Shown in pieces: positions 8,449-18,215 of a stretch of 64,000 bases of DNA. The translations under genes were made by a program, and so were the position numbers. The notes under the pieces were generated by a model. It worked only from the letters and a program-made list of their open reading frames with translations. It was not told the DNA's origin and made no database searches. This DNA comes from Bradyrhizobium diazoefficiens (GTDB taxonomy: Bacteria > Pseudomonadota > Alphaproteobacteria > Rhizobiales > Xanthobacteraceae): positions 4,430,501 through 4,494,500 of the forward strand of contig NZ_CP067102.1 in assembly GCF_016616885.1 (NCBI RefSeq), written 5' to 3'. Position 1 is the stretch's first letter; each line of letters opens with the position of its first letter.

Positions 8449-8813
8449 CGTTAAATTCCAATCCCGCCCCTGCACGCGAGAAAACGCGGGCGGCCTTGCA
8501 CAGTCAAAAGAATTCCGGTGAAGCCGGCGATATCAGGGGTGGAGTGAGCTTTTGGCGCAACAGCTTGTGCGGGACTGGCACAGAGAAGGCGGTGCTGGAG
8601 CCCTCGCGCTCGGTAGATCAACGGAGAATGCCAAACGTCCTGTTTACCATCCCAGCGCGAACGCTGTGGGCTCCCCATTTCCGCCGTGTTCGGGTTGCGT
8701 TATCGTTACCGCCTCTGAGACGGTGGTGGGCCGCCTCGGAGCTTAAGGTCCGGAAGGCACTCCCCGTGGCAAGCGGGTTGGGTCCGTCTCCGGCGGAATG
8801 GTATTTGGGGCGA
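8449..8813. other. Intergenic region upstream of the RlpA gene
   Basis: About 365 bases. Open frames continue through it but lack coding character and ribosome sites. It should hold divergent promoters for the RlpA gene and the tiny membrane protein genes. No clear -35/-10 pair was identified. Confidence 0.4.
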
Positions 8814-9566
8814 ATGGGGATCCGACGGTCAGATTCGGTGGTGCGGGCCGCGCGGTGCGTTGCGGCGGTCGCCACCTGCCTAGCGCTCGCCAATTGCGCC
8901 TCGTCCAACAAGTTCGCCAGCAGGGTCGACCCCAAATACGGCGTGTCCTCGAGCCCGCGAGTCGTGGCCTGGGGCGATCCTGTCCCCAAGGGCGGCGGCA
9001 CCTACCGCGTCGGCAAGCCCTATATGGTCGCGGGCCGGACCTACGTGCCGGAGGAGGACGTGAACTACCGCGCCGAGGGCATGGCGTCCTGGTACGGCGA
9101 CGATTTCCATGGCCGCCAGACTGCCAATGGCGAAGTGTTCGACATGGGCTCGCTCACGGCGGCGCATCCGACCCTGCCGATGCCGTCCTATGCGCGGGTC
9201 ACCAACCTGTCCAACGGCAAGTCGCTGGTCGTCCGCGTCAATGACCGCGGGCCCTATCACGGCAACCGCCTCATCGACGTCTCGAACAAAGCCGCCGAAC
9301 TGCTTGAATTCAAAGGCAATGGCGTCGCCAGGGTCCGCGTCGAATACGTCGGCCGTGCGCCGCTCGAAGGCTCCGACGACCGCCAGCTGATGGCGACCTT
9401 GCGCACCGGCGTTCCGGCGCCGTCGCCCTCGATGGTCCGGATCGCCTCGGCCCGGCCGTTCGTGCCAGAGCTATCGTCGAGCCGCAGCGCTATCCGTGGC
9501 GAGGTCCCGATGCCGGAGGGACGGCCCTATAGCCTCGGCAACACGTCGGCGACGTCGCCTCGCTGA
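8814..9566 (+). CDS. rlpA: RlpA-family septal ring lytic transglycosylase, lipoprotein, frameshifted end
   Basis: Lipoprotein of 250 residues as read. A signal peptide ends in a lipobox (LANC, Cys near residue 28). Residues about 85-180 form the double-psi beta-barrel of RlpA (EGMASWYGDDFHGRQTANGE, then RVNDRGPYHGNRLIDVSNKAA, with the catalytic-type Asp and His). Family members bind denuded glycan and some cleave it during septation. Start ATG 8814 gives the lipoprotein signal; longer frames do not. No SPOR domain is present. The reading stops at 9566, but a coding-looking stretch continues in another frame to a TAA at 9739, ending in a GRGLY tail that I associate with this protein; a single missing base near 9548-9551 would explain it (see findings). 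The next gene, on the opposite strand, ends at 9736. Confidence 0.85.
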   Translation: MGIRRSDSVVRAARCVAAVATCLALANCASSNKFASRVDPKYGVSSSPRVVAWGDPVPKGGGTYRVGKPYMVAGRTYVPEEDVNYRAEGMASWYGDDFHGRQTANGEVFDMGSLTAAHPTLPMPSYARVTNLSNGKSLVVRVNDRGPYHGNRLIDVSNKAAELLEFKGNGVARVRVEYVGRAPLEGSDDRQLMATLRTGVPAPSPSMVRIASARPFVPELSSSRSAIRGEVPMPEGRPYSLGNTSATSPR

Positions 9567-9735
9567 ACGCGACCACGGAGATGTCGGCCTCGAGCCGCAG
9601 CCGGGGCCGGGCGTTCCAGAATGCCCGCCAAGTGTCCTATGACGAGGACGGCCGCTACGCCGCCGAGAGCCGTCCCGCGGCGTCCGATGACGGCGCAGCC
9701 GAAGCCCGCAGCATCCTGACCGGCCGCGGCCTCTA

Positions 9736-10701
9736 CTAACTACCGCTAGCGCGACCCGCTTCGCGCAGGAATCCGACCAGTGCGGCGTTGACCTCGTCGG
9801 GTCGCTCCTGCTGCACCCAATGGCCGGCGCCATCGATGATCAGCTTTCGCGTGAGATTGGGCAGCACGCGCTCCAGCTCGTTGACGCGCTTGGCGCCGAT
9901 CAGGCCGGTGATGACGGCGTCTTGCTCACCGGCGATGAAGAGGGAGGGCTGGTGGATCTGCGCGTCCTGCCAGGGCGCGGTCAGCTCCCAATTGCGGTCG
10001 AGGTTGCGATACCAGTTCAGCCCGCCGCGGAATCCCGACTTGCGGAAGCTTTCGGTGAAATAAGCCAGATCGGCCGCGCTCAGCCACGCCGGCAGCGGCT
10101 CCTCGGCGCTGGCATGGCCGAGAAAGCCCTTGCCCTCCTGCACGAACATCGCGGCGTTCGGATCGGCAAGTCCGCGGCCACCGAGCACGCTGCGCATGGT
10201 GCGGGCGACGTCTTGCTCGAACTCGGCCTCGGCGACGCCGGGCGTCTGAAAATACTGCCAGTAGAAATTGGTGATGCCGCCTTGGCGTAACAGTTCGAGC
10301 GGCTTGCCGCGTCCGCGGAATGGCGGCGGCACGCTCAGGCCTGCGACGGCCGTAAAGATATCGGGGCGGAACAGCGCCGCATGCCAGGCGACCGGCGCGC
10401 CCCAGTCGTGGCCGACCACCATCGCCTTGGTCGCGCCGAGCGCCTGGACCAGGCCGACGACGTCGCCGACGAGATCGAAGATTGAATAGGCGGTCGCGTC
10501 AGGGGGCGCAGCACTCTGGCCGTAGCCACGCATGTCGGGGGCCACGACATGAAAGCCGGCAGCTGCGAGCGCTGGGATCTGGTGCCGCCAGGAATAGGAT
10601 AGTTCCGGCCAGCCATGGCACAGCACCACCAGCGGCCCCTGGCCGGCCTCGCGGATGAAGAGGTCGATCCCATTGGCCTTGATCACGCGCGTGGTGGACA
10701 T
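9736..10701 (-). CDS. Alpha/beta hydrolase, epoxide-hydrolase-like
   Basis: Soluble enzyme of 321 residues with the alpha/beta-hydrolase fold. The oxyanion motif HGWPE is at residues 29-33 and the nucleophile elbow GHDWGAP carries Asp99. The cap region has tyrosines (YWQYFQ and YFTE) that could act as the ring-opening acids, and the catalytic His is in GAGHWVQQE near the C-terminus. HGxP plus Asp nucleophile plus cap tyrosines points to soluble epoxide hydrolases rather than esterases or haloalkane dehalogenases. Substrate unknown. It lies between the RlpA and DacA genes on the opposite strand and does not belong to that housekeeping block. Confidence 0.8.
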   Translation of the reverse strand: MSTTRVIKANGIDLFIREAGQGPLVVLCHGWPELSYSWRHQIPALAAAGFHVVAPDMRGYGQSAAPPDATAYSIFDLVGDVVGLVQALGATKAMVVGHDWGAPVAWHAALFRPDIFTAVAGLSVPPPFRGRGKPLELLRQGGITNFYWQYFQTPGVAEAEFEQDVARTMRSVLGGRGLADPNAAMFVQEGKGFLGHASAEEPLPAWLSAADLAYFTESFRKSGFRGGLNWYRNLDRNWELTAPWQDAQIHQPSLFIAGEQDAVITGLIGAKRVNELERVLPNLTRKLIIDGAGHWVQQERPDEVNAALVGFLREAGRASGS

Positions 10702-10854
10702 CGCTTTTCCGCCTTGTTTCAGGGGTTTGGTCGAGAAAGATCAGGTGGCACGATAGGGGCGCGACGAGAATCGTGCAATCTCGGGGGCGAGCACCGATCC
10801 TCGTGTTGTTCGCACCGGTTCCAACTGTTAGAACGCCGCCCTCAGGGCTTCGCC

Positions 10855-12117
10855 ATGGCATTTCGTCTCATCTCGCTCCGTCATACCGGATTCACGGCCG
10901 GAGCATTGGCGCGCGGGCTGGTCGCGGCGGCTATCGCAGTCAGTCTCAGCTGGGGCGGGGTGCTCTACGCCGCCAACCAGAGCGTCCAGGGCGCCAAGAA
11001 GACCGAGGATGCCGGCTTCGACGGCGATGCCCCCACCGCGATCCTGATCGAGGCCTCCAGCGGCAGCGTGCTGTTCGAGAAGAACGCCGATGAGCTCCGC
11101 GCGCCCTCCAGCATGATGAAGCTCGTAACCGCGGAGGTCGTGTTCAACGCGATCAGGAAGGGCGACGTCAAGCTGACCGACGAATACCGGATCAGCGAGA
11201 ACGCCTGGCGCAGGGGCGGCGCGCCCTCCGGCGGCTCGACGATGTTCGCGGCCATTAACAGCAAGGTCTCGGTCGACGACCTCTTGCATGGCGCGATCAT
11301 CCAGAGCGGCAACGACGCCTGCATCGCGCTCGCCGAAGGCATCGCCGGCAACGAAAAGATCTTTGCATCCGATTTCATGACCAAGCGCGCTCGCGAGCTC
11401 GGCCTGACCAAGTCGACCTTCGCCAATTCCAACGGCTTGCCCGACCCCGGCAACAAGATGACGGTGCGCGAGCTGGGCATGCTCGCCCGGCACATCATTT
11501 TGGACTTCCCGGAATTCTACAAACTGTTCGGCGAGAAGGAATTCACCTGGAACAAGATCCGCCAGCCCAACCGCAATCCGCTGCTCAATTCGTTGGAGGG
11601 TGCCGACGGCCTGAAGACCGGCTATACCAAGGAAGGCGGCTACGGCATGGTCGGCTCGGCCGTGCAGAACGGCACGCGGCTGATCGTCGTCGTCAACGGG
11701 TTGGAAGATCCTGAGGACCGTGCCACCGAAGCCAAGAAGATGCTGGAATGGGGTTTTCGCAATTTCGAGACCCGCACGCTGATCGCGGCCGACCAGCCCG
11801 TCGGCTACGCCAAGGTGTTCGGCGGCGAGAGCCGCTCGGTAAAGCTCGTTGCGAAAGAGCCCGTGAAGGTGATGGTGCACAAGAGCGGCGGCGACAAGTT
11901 GATCGCGCGTGTCGTCTATAGCGGCCCCGTGCGCGCACCGGTCCAGGCCGGCCAGCGGGTCGGCGTGGTCAGGGTCTGGCGCAGCGGCAATATCGCGGTG
12001 GAGACACCGGTCTATGCGGCGGAGGCGATCGGCACCGGCTCGACCGTGCGGCGCGCGATCGACGGCGCCAGCGAGCTCGTGATCGGTATGTTCCGCGCAG
12101 GCGCCGAGAAGCTCTGA
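10855..12117 (+). CDS. dacA: D-alanyl-D-alanine carboxypeptidase (PBP5/6 type)
   Basis: Penicillin-binding protein of 420 residues that trims the terminal D-Ala of peptidoglycan side chains in the periplasm. After an N-terminal export signal (about 1-40) comes the S11 peptidase domain, with all three active-site motifs: SxxK (S86-M-M-K89), SGN (in IIQSGNDAC) and KTG (DGLKTGYTKEGG). The C-terminal part (about 310-420) is the beta-rich PBP5 domain, ending in a helix (SELVIGMFRAG) likely to sit on the membrane. Start 10855 gives the signal peptide. The thymidylate kinase gene begins two bases after the stop, so the genes form an operon. Confidence 0.92.
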   Translation: MAFRLISLRHTGFTAGALARGLVAAAIAVSLSWGGVLYAANQSVQGAKKTEDAGFDGDAPTAILIEASSGSVLFEKNADELRAPSSMMKLVTAEVVFNAIRKGDVKLTDEYRISENAWRRGGAPSGGSTMFAAINSKVSVDDLLHGAIIQSGNDACIALAEGIAGNEKIFASDFMTKRARELGLTKSTFANSNGLPDPGNKMTVRELGMLARHIILDFPEFYKLFGEKEFTWNKIRQPNRNPLLNSLEGADGLKTGYTKEGGYGMVGSAVQNGTRLIVVVNGLEDPEDRATEAKKMLEWGFRNFETRTLIAADQPVGYAKVFGGESRSVKLVAKEPVKVMVHKSGGDKLIARVVYSGPVRAPVQAGQRVGVVRVWRSGNIAVETPVYAAEAIGTGSTVRRAIDGASELVIGMFRAGAEKL

Positions 12118-12119
12118 TC

Positions 12120-12806
12120 ATGAGTGAGAGCACGGCACAGCGGCCGTCCGGACGCGGACGCTTCATCACCTTTGAAGGCGGTGAGGGGACGGGCAAGTCG
12201 ACCCAGATCAAGAAGCTCGCCGACCGCCTTGGTGCGGCGAGGCTCCGTACCCTCGTCACACGCGAGCCCGGTGGCTCGACGGGCGCCGAGATCATGCGCC
12301 ATCTGGTGCTGTCGGGCATGGGCAAGCTGCTCGGGCCCGACGCGGAGACGCTGCTGTTTGCGGCCGCCCGCGACGACCATGTCCGCACCGTGATCGAGCC
12401 TGCGCTCAAGCAGGGCGTTTGGGTCCTCTGCGACCGATTCGCCGACTCGACGCGGGCCTATCAGGGCAGCCTCGGCAGCGTGCCCGCCGGTCTGATCAAT
12501 GCCATGCAGCGGGTCACGATCGGCGATCTCAAGCCGGACCTCACCATCATTCTCGACCTGCCGGTCGAGATCGGTTTGGCACGCGCGGCGGTGCGGCGCG
12601 GCAACGGCGCGCCTGACAGGTTCGAGGGCGAGAAGCTCGCCTTCCATCAGGGGCTGCGCGAGGCCTATCGCAAGATCGCCGCGGATGATCCCGCACGCTG
12701 CGTGCTGATCGACGCCAACTCTGATCCTGACACCGTCGCGGGACGCGTCTGGGCCGCGCTGCGCGACCGTCTCCTGCCGACCCCTGCCTCGGTGGTGTCC
12801 ATATGA
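12120..12806 (+). CDS. tmk: Thymidylate kinase
   Basis: Converts dTMP to dTDP with ATP, in the dTTP pathway. The 228 residues start with a P-loop (FEGGEGTGKSTQ), followed by the DR motif (CDRFADSTRAYQG) and the LID region (RRGNGAPDRFEGEKLAFH). Length and motif spacing fit bacterial Tmk. The stop overlaps the start of holB by four bases (ATGA), a sign of translational coupling. Confidence 0.95.
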   Translation: MSESTAQRPSGRGRFITFEGGEGTGKSTQIKKLADRLGAARLRTLVTREPGGSTGAEIMRHLVLSGMGKLLGPDAETLLFAAARDDHVRTVIEPALKQGVWVLCDRFADSTRAYQGSLGSVPAGLINAMQRVTIGDLKPDLTIILDLPVEIGLARAAVRRGNGAPDRFEGEKLAFHQGLREAYRKIAADDPARCVLIDANSDPDTVAGRVWAALRDRLLPTPASVVSI

Positions 12807-13849
12807 GCCCGCGTCAGTTCGAGCGTGAATCCGCCATTCCGCATCCACGCGAGACAAGCCTTCTGTTCGGCCATCGCGAGGCCGAGACCGCGCTGCTCAG
12901 CGCCTATCGCAGCGGGCGCATCCCGCACGCCTGGCTGATCGGCGGGCCGCAGGGGATCGGGAAGGCGACGCTGGCCTATCGCATGGCGCGCTTCGTGCTC
13001 GCTCACGGCCAGCCGCTGGCGCCCGCCGTGCAAGGCGCCGAGGACCTCGCGATCGATCCTGATGACGCTGTGGCGCGGCAGGTCGCGGCAAGCTCGCATG
13101 GCGGTTTGCTGACGCTGGAGCGCACCGCCAACGACCGTGGCGTGATGCGCACGGTCATCACCGTCGACGAGACGCGCGAGACCATCACGTTCTTCGGCTC
13201 GACGGCGGCGGCCGAAGGCTGGCGCGTTTGCATCGTCGACACCGTCGATGAGCTCAATCCCAGCGCGGCGAACGCGCTGCTGAAAATCCTCGAGGAACCG
13301 CCGCAGCGATCGCTGTTCCTGCTGGTGAGCCACGCGCCCGCGCGCGTGCTCGCCACGATCCAGTCGCGTTGCCGCAAGCTGCGCTTGCGGTCGCTCGCGA
13401 CCGACGACGTGATCGCCGCAGCCGCCACGGCCGCCAACCTCGCTCCGACCGATCTGGCGCTGCGCGAAGCCGCAGAGGCCTCCGAAGGCAGCGTTGCACG
13501 GGCACTCACCCTGCTCGGCGGCGATGCGCTCAAACTCCAGCAGCGCACGGCAGCGCTGCTCGCTCGATTGCCGCAGGTCGATCCGCGCGAATTGCACACG
13601 CTCGGCGAATCCCTAGGCACCAGCGACCGCGTCGCGCTTGCGGCCTTCATCGACGGCATCGATCGCTGGATCGCGGAACGCCTGCATGCGGACGAGGCCA
13701 ATGCCAACCAAAACCTGCCGCGCCTTGCGCGCCTAGCTGAGGTATGGGAAAAGATCGTCCGCGCCGCGCGCGACACCGAAACCTATAATCTGGAGCGAAA
13801 GCCCTTGGTTTTCTCGGTGTTCGGCTGGCTGGCGGACGCAACGCGCTAG
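12803..13849 (+). CDS. holB: DNA polymerase III delta' subunit
   Basis: Subunit of the clamp loader that places the sliding clamp on DNA. The 348 residues show the AAA+ fold: a P-loop-like GGPQGIGKATLAYRMARF, a Walker-B-like CIVDTVDELNPSAANALLKI and a sensor block (FLLVSHAPARVLATIQSRC). The zinc-finger cysteines of classical delta' are absent, as in many alphaproteobacteria. It is coupled to tmk by a four-base overlap. Confidence 0.92.
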   Translation: MSPRQFERESAIPHPRETSLLFGHREAETALLSAYRSGRIPHAWLIGGPQGIGKATLAYRMARFVLAHGQPLAPAVQGAEDLAIDPDDAVARQVAASSHGGLLTLERTANDRGVMRTVITVDETRETITFFGSTAAAEGWRVCIVDTVDELNPSAANALLKILEEPPQRSLFLLVSHAPARVLATIQSRCRKLRLRSLATDDVIAAAATAANLAPTDLALREAAEASEGSVARALTLLGGDALKLQQRTAALLARLPQVDPRELHTLGESLGTSDRVALAAFIDGIDRWIAERLHADEANANQNLPRLARLAEVWEKIVRAARDTETYNLERKPLVFSVFGWLADATR

Positions 13850-13897
13850 AGCGCAGGTTCGTTTCCAAATTTTGAGAAGCCGGTAAGGGAATTCGTC

Positions 13898-15853
13898 GTG
13901 GCAGCGCGAGCTAAGAAAACCGCCAAGGACAAGAGCAGCAAGAAGAAGGCTGCCAAGAAGGCCGCGAAGGCTGTGAAGGCGCTTGCGCGCAAAAGTGCCA
14001 AGAAGGTCAAAAAGACCAAGAAGGCTGCCCCCAAGAAGGGCGTGACGAAGAGCGCTGCGAAGAGACCGAAGAAGGCCGGCAAGAAAGCTGCGAAGAAGCA
14101 GGTCGTCGCCAAGAAGACGGTGAAAGAGGCGACCAAGAAGGCAGCCAAGACTCCGGCGAAGAAGATCACCAAGGCGAGGGCGACCGCGCCGGCCGCGATT
14201 GCAGCTCCGGCTTCCGTCTCGATTCCGCCCAAGACCGTTAAGGCGAAGGCGCCGCGTGCACCGAAGCCCGTTGCAGCTCCGCAGGCCGCCGCGCCCGTGG
14301 CCGCCCCGGCGCGCGACAACGTCTTCTACATCTCGACCGCGATCGCCTATCCCAACGGCAATCCGCATATCGGCCACGCCTATGAGGCGATCGCCGCCGA
14401 CGTGCTGGCGCGCTTTGCGCGGCTCGACGGCAAGGACGTGTTCTTCCTGACCGGGACCGACGAGCATGGTTTGAAGATGGTCCAGACGGCGCAGAACGAG
14501 GGCCTGACACCGGCCGCGCTCGCGACCCGTAATGCCGGCCGCTTCAAGGAGATGGACGAGCGGCTGAACGTGTCGTTCGACCGCTTCATCCGCACCACCG
14601 AGGAGCAGCACCATCGCTCGACCCAGGAGATCTGGCGGCGCATGGAAGCGAACGGCGACATTTACCTCGACAGCTATTCCGGTTGGTACTCGGTGCGCGA
14701 TGAGGCCTATTACGCCGAGGAGGAGACGCGCCTGAACGATGACGGCGTGCGGCTCGGGCCGCAGGGTACGCCGGTCGAGTGGGTCGAGGAGAAGAGCTAT
14801 TTCTTCCGCCTGTCGGCCTATCAGGACAAGCTGCTGAAGCTCTACGAGGAGCACCCGGAATTCATCGGCCCGGATGCGCGTCGCAACGAAGTGGTGAGCT
14901 TCGTGAGAAGCGGCCTGCGCGATCTCTCAATCTCCCGCACGACGTTCGACTGGGGCGTCAGAGTGCCGGGCGACGAAGAGCACGTGATGTATGTCTGGGT
15001 TGATGCACTCACCAACTACATCACGGGCTTGGGTTTCCCCGACGAGACCGATGCCAATTGGCGCTATTGGCCGGCGGACCTGCATATCATCGGCAAGGAC
15101 ATCATCCGTTTCCATGCAGTGCACTGGCCGGCGTTCCTGCTATCGGCTGGGCTCCCGCTGCCGAAGCGGGTCTATGCCCACGGCTTCCTGTTCAACAGGG
15201 GCGAGAAGATGTCGAAGTCGGTCGGCAACGTCGTCGACCCCTTCAATCTCGCCGACCAGTATGGCGTCGACCAGATGCGCTATTTCTTCCTGCGCGAGGT
15301 GCCGTTCGGCCAGGACGGCAACTACAACCATGAAGCCATCGTCGCGCGCATCAATGCCGATCTGGCCAACGACCTCGGCAACCTTGCACAGCGTTCGCTG
15401 TCGATGATCGCCAAGCAACTCGGCGGCGTGCTGCCGGAGCACGGCGAGTTCAGCGACAACGACAAGGCGATTTTGGCGATGGCTGACGGCATGATCGTCG
15501 CGTCGCGCGAGGCGATGGCGACGCAGCAGATCCATCACTGGCTCAACGCCGTGTGGGCCGTGGTTGCGGAGGCCAACCGCTATTTTGCGGGCGAGGCGCC
15601 GTGGGCGCTGGCCAAGACCGATCCTGTCAGGCAGAAGACGGTGCTCTATGTCACCGCCGAAGTCGTGCGCCAGATCGCGATCCTGGCCCAGCCGGCGATG
15701 CCGACGGCATCTAGCTTGCTGCTCGACAGCCTCGGCATTTCCGAAGGTGAGCGCAACTTCGCCATGCTTGGTGGCGCCAAACGGATTGCGCCGGGCTCGA
15801 CGCTACCCGGGCCGACGCCGGCGTTCCCGCGCTACATCGAGCCGGCGGCTTAG
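13898..15853 (+). CDS. metG: Methionyl-tRNA synthetase with Lys/Ala-rich N-terminal tail
   Basis: Charges tRNA-Met. The catalytic domain starts near residue 141 ([20 protein letters not shown]) and carries the HIGH signature (PHIGHAYEA) and KMSKS ([10 protein letters not shown]). The anticodon-binding part follows (about 510-640). No zinc-knuckle cysteines are seen in the connective domain, so this is the zinc-free subtype. Residues 1-94 contain 37 lysines in a histone-H1-like Lys/Ala pattern, followed by an Ala/Pro linker to about 140. The start is GTG at 13898 with an AAGGGA site upstream. No ATG exists before the catalytic domain; a GTG at codon 134 would be the only late start. The usual C-terminal tRNA-binding domain of some MetRS is absent, so the basic tail may replace it (inference). 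Confidence 0.93.
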   Translation: MAARAKKTAKDKSSKKKAAKKAAKAVKALARKSAKKVKKTKKAAPKKGVTKSAAKRPKKAGKKAAKKQVVAKKTVKEATKKAAKTPAKKITKARATAPAAIAAPASVSIPPKTVKAKAPRAPKPVAAPQAAAPVAAPARDNVFYISTAIAYPNGNPHIGHAYEAIAADVLARFARLDGKDVFFLTGTDEHGLKMVQTAQNEGLTPAALATRNAGRFKEMDERLNVSFDRFIRTTEEQHHRSTQEIWRRMEANGDIYLDSYSGWYSVRDEAYYAEEETRLNDDGVRLGPQGTPVEWVEEKSYFFRLSAYQDKLLKLYEEHPEFIGPDARRNEVVSFVRSGLRDLSISRTTFDWGVRVPGDEEHVMYVWVDALTNYITGLGFPDETDANWRYWPADLHIIGKDIIRFHAVHWPAFLLSAGLPLPKRVYAHGFLFNRGEKMSKSVGNVVDPFNLADQYGVDQMRYFFLREVPFGQDGNYNHEAIVARINADLANDLGNLAQRSLSMIAKQLGGVLPEHGEFSDNDKAILAMADGMIVASREAMATQQIHHWLNAVWAVVAEANRYFAGEAPWALAKTDPVRQKTVLYVTAEVVRQIAILAQPAMPTASSLLLDSLGISEGERNFAMLGGAKRIAPGSTLPGPTPAFPRYIEPAA

Positions 15854-15864
15854 GGCATTCCGAG

Positions 15865-16641
15865 ATGCTGGTCGATAGTCACTGCCATCTGGATTTTCCG
15901 GACTTTGCGGAGGATCTCGACGGGATCGTGTCGCGTGCGCGTGCGGCCGGCATCACGCGCATGGTCACGATCTCAACGCGGGTGCGAAAGCTCGATCAGC
16001 TTCTCGCCATCGCCGGGCGCTACGACGACGTCTATTGCTCGGTCGGCACTCATCCGCACAATGCGGATGAGGAAGACGGCATTTCGTCGGACGAGCTGAT
16101 CGCGCTGACACAGCATCCGAAGGTGGTCGCGCTCGGCGAAGCCGGGCTCGACTATTTCTACGACGACGGCTCGCCGGAGGCGCAGGCGAGGGGCTTTCGT
16201 GCCCACATCGCGGCCGCGCGTACGACCGGCTTGCCGCTGGTGATCCACACCCGCGAGGCGGACGAGGATTGCGCGCGCATCCTGGAAGAGGAGGCGGCAC
16301 GCGGATCGTTTCGCGCCGTGCTGCATTGTTACACCGGTGGGCGCGAGCTGGCGCTGAAGGCGGTGTCGCTCGGGCTCTACATCGGCTTCACGGGCATCCT
16401 GACCTTCAAGAAGTCGGATGCCTTGCGCGCGCTGGCGGCCGAATTGCCGTCTGACCGTATTCTGGTTGAAACAGACTCGCCCTACCTTGCTCCAGGCAAG
16501 TTCCGGGGCAAGCGCAATGAGCCGGCCTATGTGGTCGAGGTCGCGAAGGTGCTTGCCGAGACACGCGGCGTGTCGCTCGATGAGATCTCACGCCAGACCA
16601 GCGAAAACTTCTTCCGCCTGTTCTCCAAGGTGAAAGCTTGA
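15865..16641 (+). CDS. TatD family metal-dependent hydrolase
   Basis: Cytoplasmic amidohydrolase-fold enzyme of 258 residues, related to TatD 3'-5' DNA exonucleases and deoxyribonucleases. Metal ligands: MLVDSHCHLD at the N-terminus (His-x-His), the Glu of GEAGLDYFY, the His of LVIHTREAD, the His in VLHCYTGG and the Asp of VETDSPYLAP. It follows metG by 11 bases and is followed by a metallo-beta-lactamase-fold gene after 13 bases, so all three may be one transcript. Confidence 0.9.
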   Translation: MLVDSHCHLDFPDFAEDLDGIVSRARAAGITRMVTISTRVRKLDQLLAIAGRYDDVYCSVGTHPHNADEEDGISSDELIALTQHPKVVALGEAGLDYFYDDGSPEAQARGFRAHIAAARTTGLPLVIHTREADEDCARILEEEAARGSFRAVLHCYTGGRELALKAVSLGLYIGFTGILTFKKSDALRALAAELPSDRILVETDSPYLAPGKFRGKRNEPAYVVEVAKVLAETRGVSLDEISRQTSENFFRLFSKVKA

Positions 16642-16654
16642 GGTCCTGAGCCGC

Positions 16655-17452
16655 ATGACGCTGACGCTGACGATCCTGGGCTGCGGCTCCTCCGCCGGCG
16701 TGCCGCGCCCGGCGCTCGGCTGGGGCGCCTGCGACCCCAATAACCCCAAGAACCGCCGCCGCCGCTGCTCGCTGCTGGTCGAGAAGACGTCAGGCCACGG
16801 CACCACGCGCATCGTGATCGATACCTCGCCGGATCTGCGCGAGCAACTCATCGACACCAATGTCGACCACATCGACGCGGTTTTCCTGACCCATGAGCAT
16901 GCCGACCAGACCCACGGCATGGACGATCTGCGCTCCGTCGTTCTCCACATGCGCAAGCGGATTCCGACCTATTTCAATCAGTCGACCGCCAAGGACATCA
17001 TGGCGCGGTTCTCCTATTGCTTCATCTCGCCGGAGGGTAGCGACTATCCGCCGATCCTGACGCGGCATTCGATCGAGGCCGGCGGGAGCCAGATCGTCAT
17101 CGGCAAGGGCGGCGACGTGACGATGACCGCCTTCCTGGTCCAGCACGGCAACATTCCCGCGCTCGGCTACCGCATCGGCAATGCCGCCTACACGCCTGAC
17201 CTCAACGACATCCCGCCCGAGAGTTTTGGCGCCTTGGAAAACCTCGATCTCTGGATCGTCGATGGCCTGCGCTACACCGGCCATCCCAGCCATTTCAGCA
17301 TCAACGACGCGCTGTCCTGGATCGAGCGCTTCAAGCCGAAGCGTGCCGTCATCACCAACATGACGGCGGACGTCGATTACGAGGTGATCCGGCACAAGCT
17401 GCCTGCTGGCGTGGTGCCGGCCTATGACGGCATGCGGCTCGATACGGTGTAA
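16655..17452 (+). CDS. MBL-fold metallo-hydrolase, PhnP-like
   Basis: Enzyme of 265 residues with the metallo-beta-lactamase fold. The motif THEHADQTHGMDDLR supplies the HxHxDH-type metal site, with an extra Asp (DTSPDLR) before it and a late His (TGHPSHFS). The N-terminal GCGSSAGVPRP is typical of the PhnP/phosphodiesterase-like branch. It probably hydrolyses a phosphodiester; the natural substrate is not known. Last gene of the metG-tatD run. Confidence 0.8.
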   Translation: MTLTLTILGCGSSAGVPRPALGWGACDPNNPKNRRRRCSLLVEKTSGHGTTRIVIDTSPDLREQLIDTNVDHIDAVFLTHEHADQTHGMDDLRSVVLHMRKRIPTYFNQSTAKDIMARFSYCFISPEGSDYPPILTRHSIEAGGSQIVIGKGGDVTMTAFLVQHGNIPALGYRIGNAAYTPDLNDIPPESFGALENLDLWIVDGLRYTGHPSHFSINDALSWIERFKPKRAVITNMTADVDYEVIRHKLPAGVVPAYDGMRLDTV

Positions 17453-17607
17453 AAGTACCTCGGGCACCGGCGCAGACCGGCATGGTCCTTGCCTGCATGG
17501 TTGCGATCGTGTTGGTCTAACGTCTCAAAGACAGGCGTGGAGGGGCAGCGATAATCAGCCAGCATCAACTGGCTCAGAAGTCGTGTGGTCCGGTTGAGCC
17601 GTGGCGC

Positions 17608-18213
17608 GTGAGGATGGGGGCCGCATTGGCGGAGCAAGACGATGATGTGGCGGCGCCGGGATTGCCTCGGCGCGCTCTCGACGTTCTCTATCTCGGCGCA
17701 GGCTACGCCGCCGGCGCGTTCCTGGTTGCGATCTTTGCGATTATGATGGTCATGTCGGTTGGCCGCCAATTTGCCATCAACATTCCGGCCGGCGACGATT
17801 TCGCGTCCTGGTGCATGGCCGCGATGGCCTTTCTCGGACTCGCTCACACATTCAAACGTGGAGAGATGATCCGCGTCGGTCTGCTGCTCGAGCGCCTGGA
17901 TGGGCGCGCCCGGCTGTGTGCCGAGATCGTGGCGCTCGGGATTGCGACTGCCTTCATTCTCTACTTCACCCGATATGCTGCGCAGATGGCCTACGACTCC
18001 TGGCGCTTCAAAGACGTTGCTCAAGGCGTCGTCGCCGTTCCTCTCTGGATTCCGCAGTTGGGCTTCGCCGGCGGCCTCATGATCCTGGGGATCGCGGTCG
18101 TCGATGAAACGGTCAATGTCCTGCGCGGCCATCGGCCGAGCTACGAGAAGGGATCGCCGGAAGAAACGCCGGACGAATTCATCGAGCGCATCTCGCAGGG
18201 CGGCGGGGGCTGA
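17608..18213 (+). CDS. TRAP transporter small permease (DctQ)
   Basis: Membrane subunit of 201 residues with four hydrophobic helices (about 32-55, 65-85, 105-130 and 155-175). The pattern DFASWCMAAMAFLGLAHTFK and GEMIRVGLLLERL is typical of DctQ. Start is uncertain between GTG 17608 and ATG 17614. A short hairpin (17557-17574) and an unremarkable stretch precede it. The large permease starts two bases after its stop. Confidence 0.88.
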   Translation: MRMGAALAEQDDDVAAPGLPRRALDVLYLGAGYAAGAFLVAIFAIMMVMSVGRQFAINIPAGDDFASWCMAAMAFLGLAHTFKRGEMIRVGLLLERLDGRARLCAEIVALGIATAFILYFTRYAAQMAYDSWRFKDVAQGVVAVPLWIPQLGFAGGLMILGIAVVDETVNVLRGHRPSYEKGSPEETPDEFIERISQGGGG

Positions 18214-18215
18214 CG

